Source: an uncultured Flavobacteriaceae bacterium
Lineage (GTDB): Bacteria; Bacteroidota; Bacteroidia; Flavobacteriales; Flavobacteriaceae
DNA length: 7,615 nt
Direction: 5' to 3'
Assembly: GCA_947311815.1 (NCBI GenBank)
Contig: CAMZMA010000055.1
Coordinates: forward strand, 1-7,615
A program made the translations under genes and the position numbers. Positions 7,026 to 7,615 of the stretch are shown piece after piece; position 1 is the first letter of the stretch, and every line of letters begins with the position of its first letter. Below the pieces are notes generated by a model. It was given only the letters and a program-made list of their open reading frames with translations, had not been told where the DNA came from and did no database searches.

Positions 7026-7464
7026 AAACTACAGCCTGTTTGATAATATCTTCGTATTCATAAAAAAAGCGTTCAAATTTTGGCATTTTTTGGGTAAAAA
7101 ATTCATAGCAATCTCGCCATGTATTTTTATTATGAATACTAAATTTTTCGGTATGCTCAACATAAATTCTTCGGATGATTTTACCATTTTCTAATTCATA
7201 GGTTTCATCAAAAATAGTTTCAGGTAGATATTCTGATAAAAAAATATTTTTTAATGATAAAAGCTGATCGTAAAGAAGTTGGTTGTATATTTCTTCAGGA
7301 TGTTCAATATCTAAACAAACTAGTGCTTTTTTTCTGTCAGCAACAAATTTGAACGAAAACCCTTTTATTTTTGTGTTGTATAACAACCATTTTCTAGGAA
7401 ATGACTTTCCGAAACTTGTCCAAAACTCTTTTCGTAATTGTGCTGATTCTTCTTTGCTAAACAT
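7024..7464 (-). CDS. DUF4268-like protein of unknown function
   Basis: A 146-residue protein without signal peptide or membrane segment. The opening MFSKEESAQLRKEFWTSFGKSF, then KIKGFSFKFVADRKKALVCLDIEHPEE, matches what I recall of the DUF4268 family. This domain occurs alone, as here, or as the C-terminal part of larger proteins with nuclease-like N-termini. The protein is rich in aromatic and charged residues (for example FFTQKMPKFERFFYEYEDII at the C-terminus). I see no catalytic motif and the family has no established activity. The ATG at 7462-7464 gives the expected family start. It sits upstream of uvrB on the same strand, but this alone does not support a role in DNA repair. The region upstream of it (7465-7590) is a repeat array with no recognisable promoter. 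Confidence 0.8.
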   Translation of the reverse strand: MFSKEESAQLRKEFWTSFGKSFPRKWLLYNTKIKGFSFKFVADRKKALVCLDIEHPEEIYNQLLYDQLLSLKNIFLSEYLPETIFDETYELENGKIIRRIYVEHTEKFSIHNKNTWRDCYEFFTQKMPKFERFFYEYEDIIKQAVV

Positions 7465-7467
7465 TTT

Positions 7468-7543
7468 TAAGTTGGAAAGTTTTAAAGTTCATAAAGTTAG
7501 AAAGTGTTTAAAGTTGTAAAGCTAGGAAAGTTTATAAAGTTTT
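7468..7543. repeat. Degenerate AAAGTT array with 17-bp period (8-9 bp half-units)
   Basis: Nine copies of (A/T)AAG start at 7468, 7476, 7484, 7493, 7501, 7510, 7518, 7527 and 7536, with spacings alternating between 8 and 9 bp. This resolves into four 17-bp units beginning at 7476, 7493, 7510 and 7527, roughly AAAGTTnnAAAGTTnnn. It begins immediately upstream of the DUF4268 start codon and therefore occupies its leader or promoter region. Confidence 0.75.
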
Positions 7544-7552
7544 AGGTTTTTT

Positions 7553-7590
7553 AACCAACAACCAACAACCAACAACCAACAACCAACAAC
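7553..7590. repeat. Perfect AACCAAC heptamer tandem array, 5.4 copies
   Basis: Five exact AACCAAC units (7553-7587) are followed by a partial AAC (7588-7590). The array is separated by 9 bp from the AAAGTT array, so 7465-7590 is almost entirely repeat. The purity of this array, compared with the degenerate ones nearby, suggests recent expansion. Confidence 0.9.
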
Positions 7591-7615
7591 GAAATCACCC
7601 ATGTACTCTCGCTTC

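Noticed and set aside
6976..7194. + strand reading frame opposite the DUF4268 gene (also 7283-7519)
   Set aside because: They lie antisense to a recognisable protein family or run through repeat DNA, and their translations show no protein-like features.
7553..7590. CRISPR array
   Set aside because: The units are 7 bp with no spacers; this is a simple tandem repeat.
7595..7615. End of a - strand gene (…EARVHG, stop TGA at 7595-7597) at the window edge
   Set aside because: Only six codons are visible, too few to tell a real C-terminus from chance; a + strand ATG at 7601 is equally untestable.

Overview
The window is AT-rich chromosomal DNA from a member of the Bacteroidota, most likely a marine-type Flavobacteriaceae. 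Four things point there: CcoN and CcoO are fused in one reading frame; the genes run ccoNO-Q-P-G-H followed by a SafE-like membrane protein; the one recognisable promoter has the Bacteroidota -7 form (TAnnTTTG); and there are no strong Shine-Dalgarno sequences before the genes. The genus cannot be fixed from the sequence alone.

Positions 2-4922 (+ strand) hold most of a cbb3-type (high-affinity, microaerobic) cytochrome c oxidase locus. A 5'-truncated ccoNO fusion encodes the end of the catalytic subunit joined to the monoheme cytochrome c subunit. It is followed by a 58-residue ccoQ and by ccoP, which carries a single haem c motif instead of the usual two. A perfect 22-bp hairpin then separates the structural genes from the assembly genes: ccoG (polyferredoxin, cupric reductase family), ccoH (FixH) and a SafE/DsbD-type membrane protein whose ATG directly abuts the ccoH stop codon. 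The structural genes build the proton-pumping oxidase. The downstream genes probably handle copper and subunit assembly.

Positions 4953-7464 (- strand) converge on the oxidase locus. They hold a complete uvrB (nucleotide excision repair) and, upstream of it, a small DUF4268-type protein of unknown function. uvrB has a near-consensus -7 element only 7 bp before its ATG, which implies a leaderless or almost leaderless mRNA.

The noncoding DNA is unusually repetitive. Heptamer-phased repeats occur in three gaps (3714-3730, 6991-7025, 7553-7590), and a degenerate array with a 17-bp period (two half-units of 8-9 bp) fills 7468-7543. The last 25 bases (7591-7615) hold nothing I can assign. I see no clearly novel multi-gene system. 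The points most worth a second look are the single-haem CcoP, the ccoP/ccoG hairpin, the predicted leaderless uvrB and the phased intergenic repeats.
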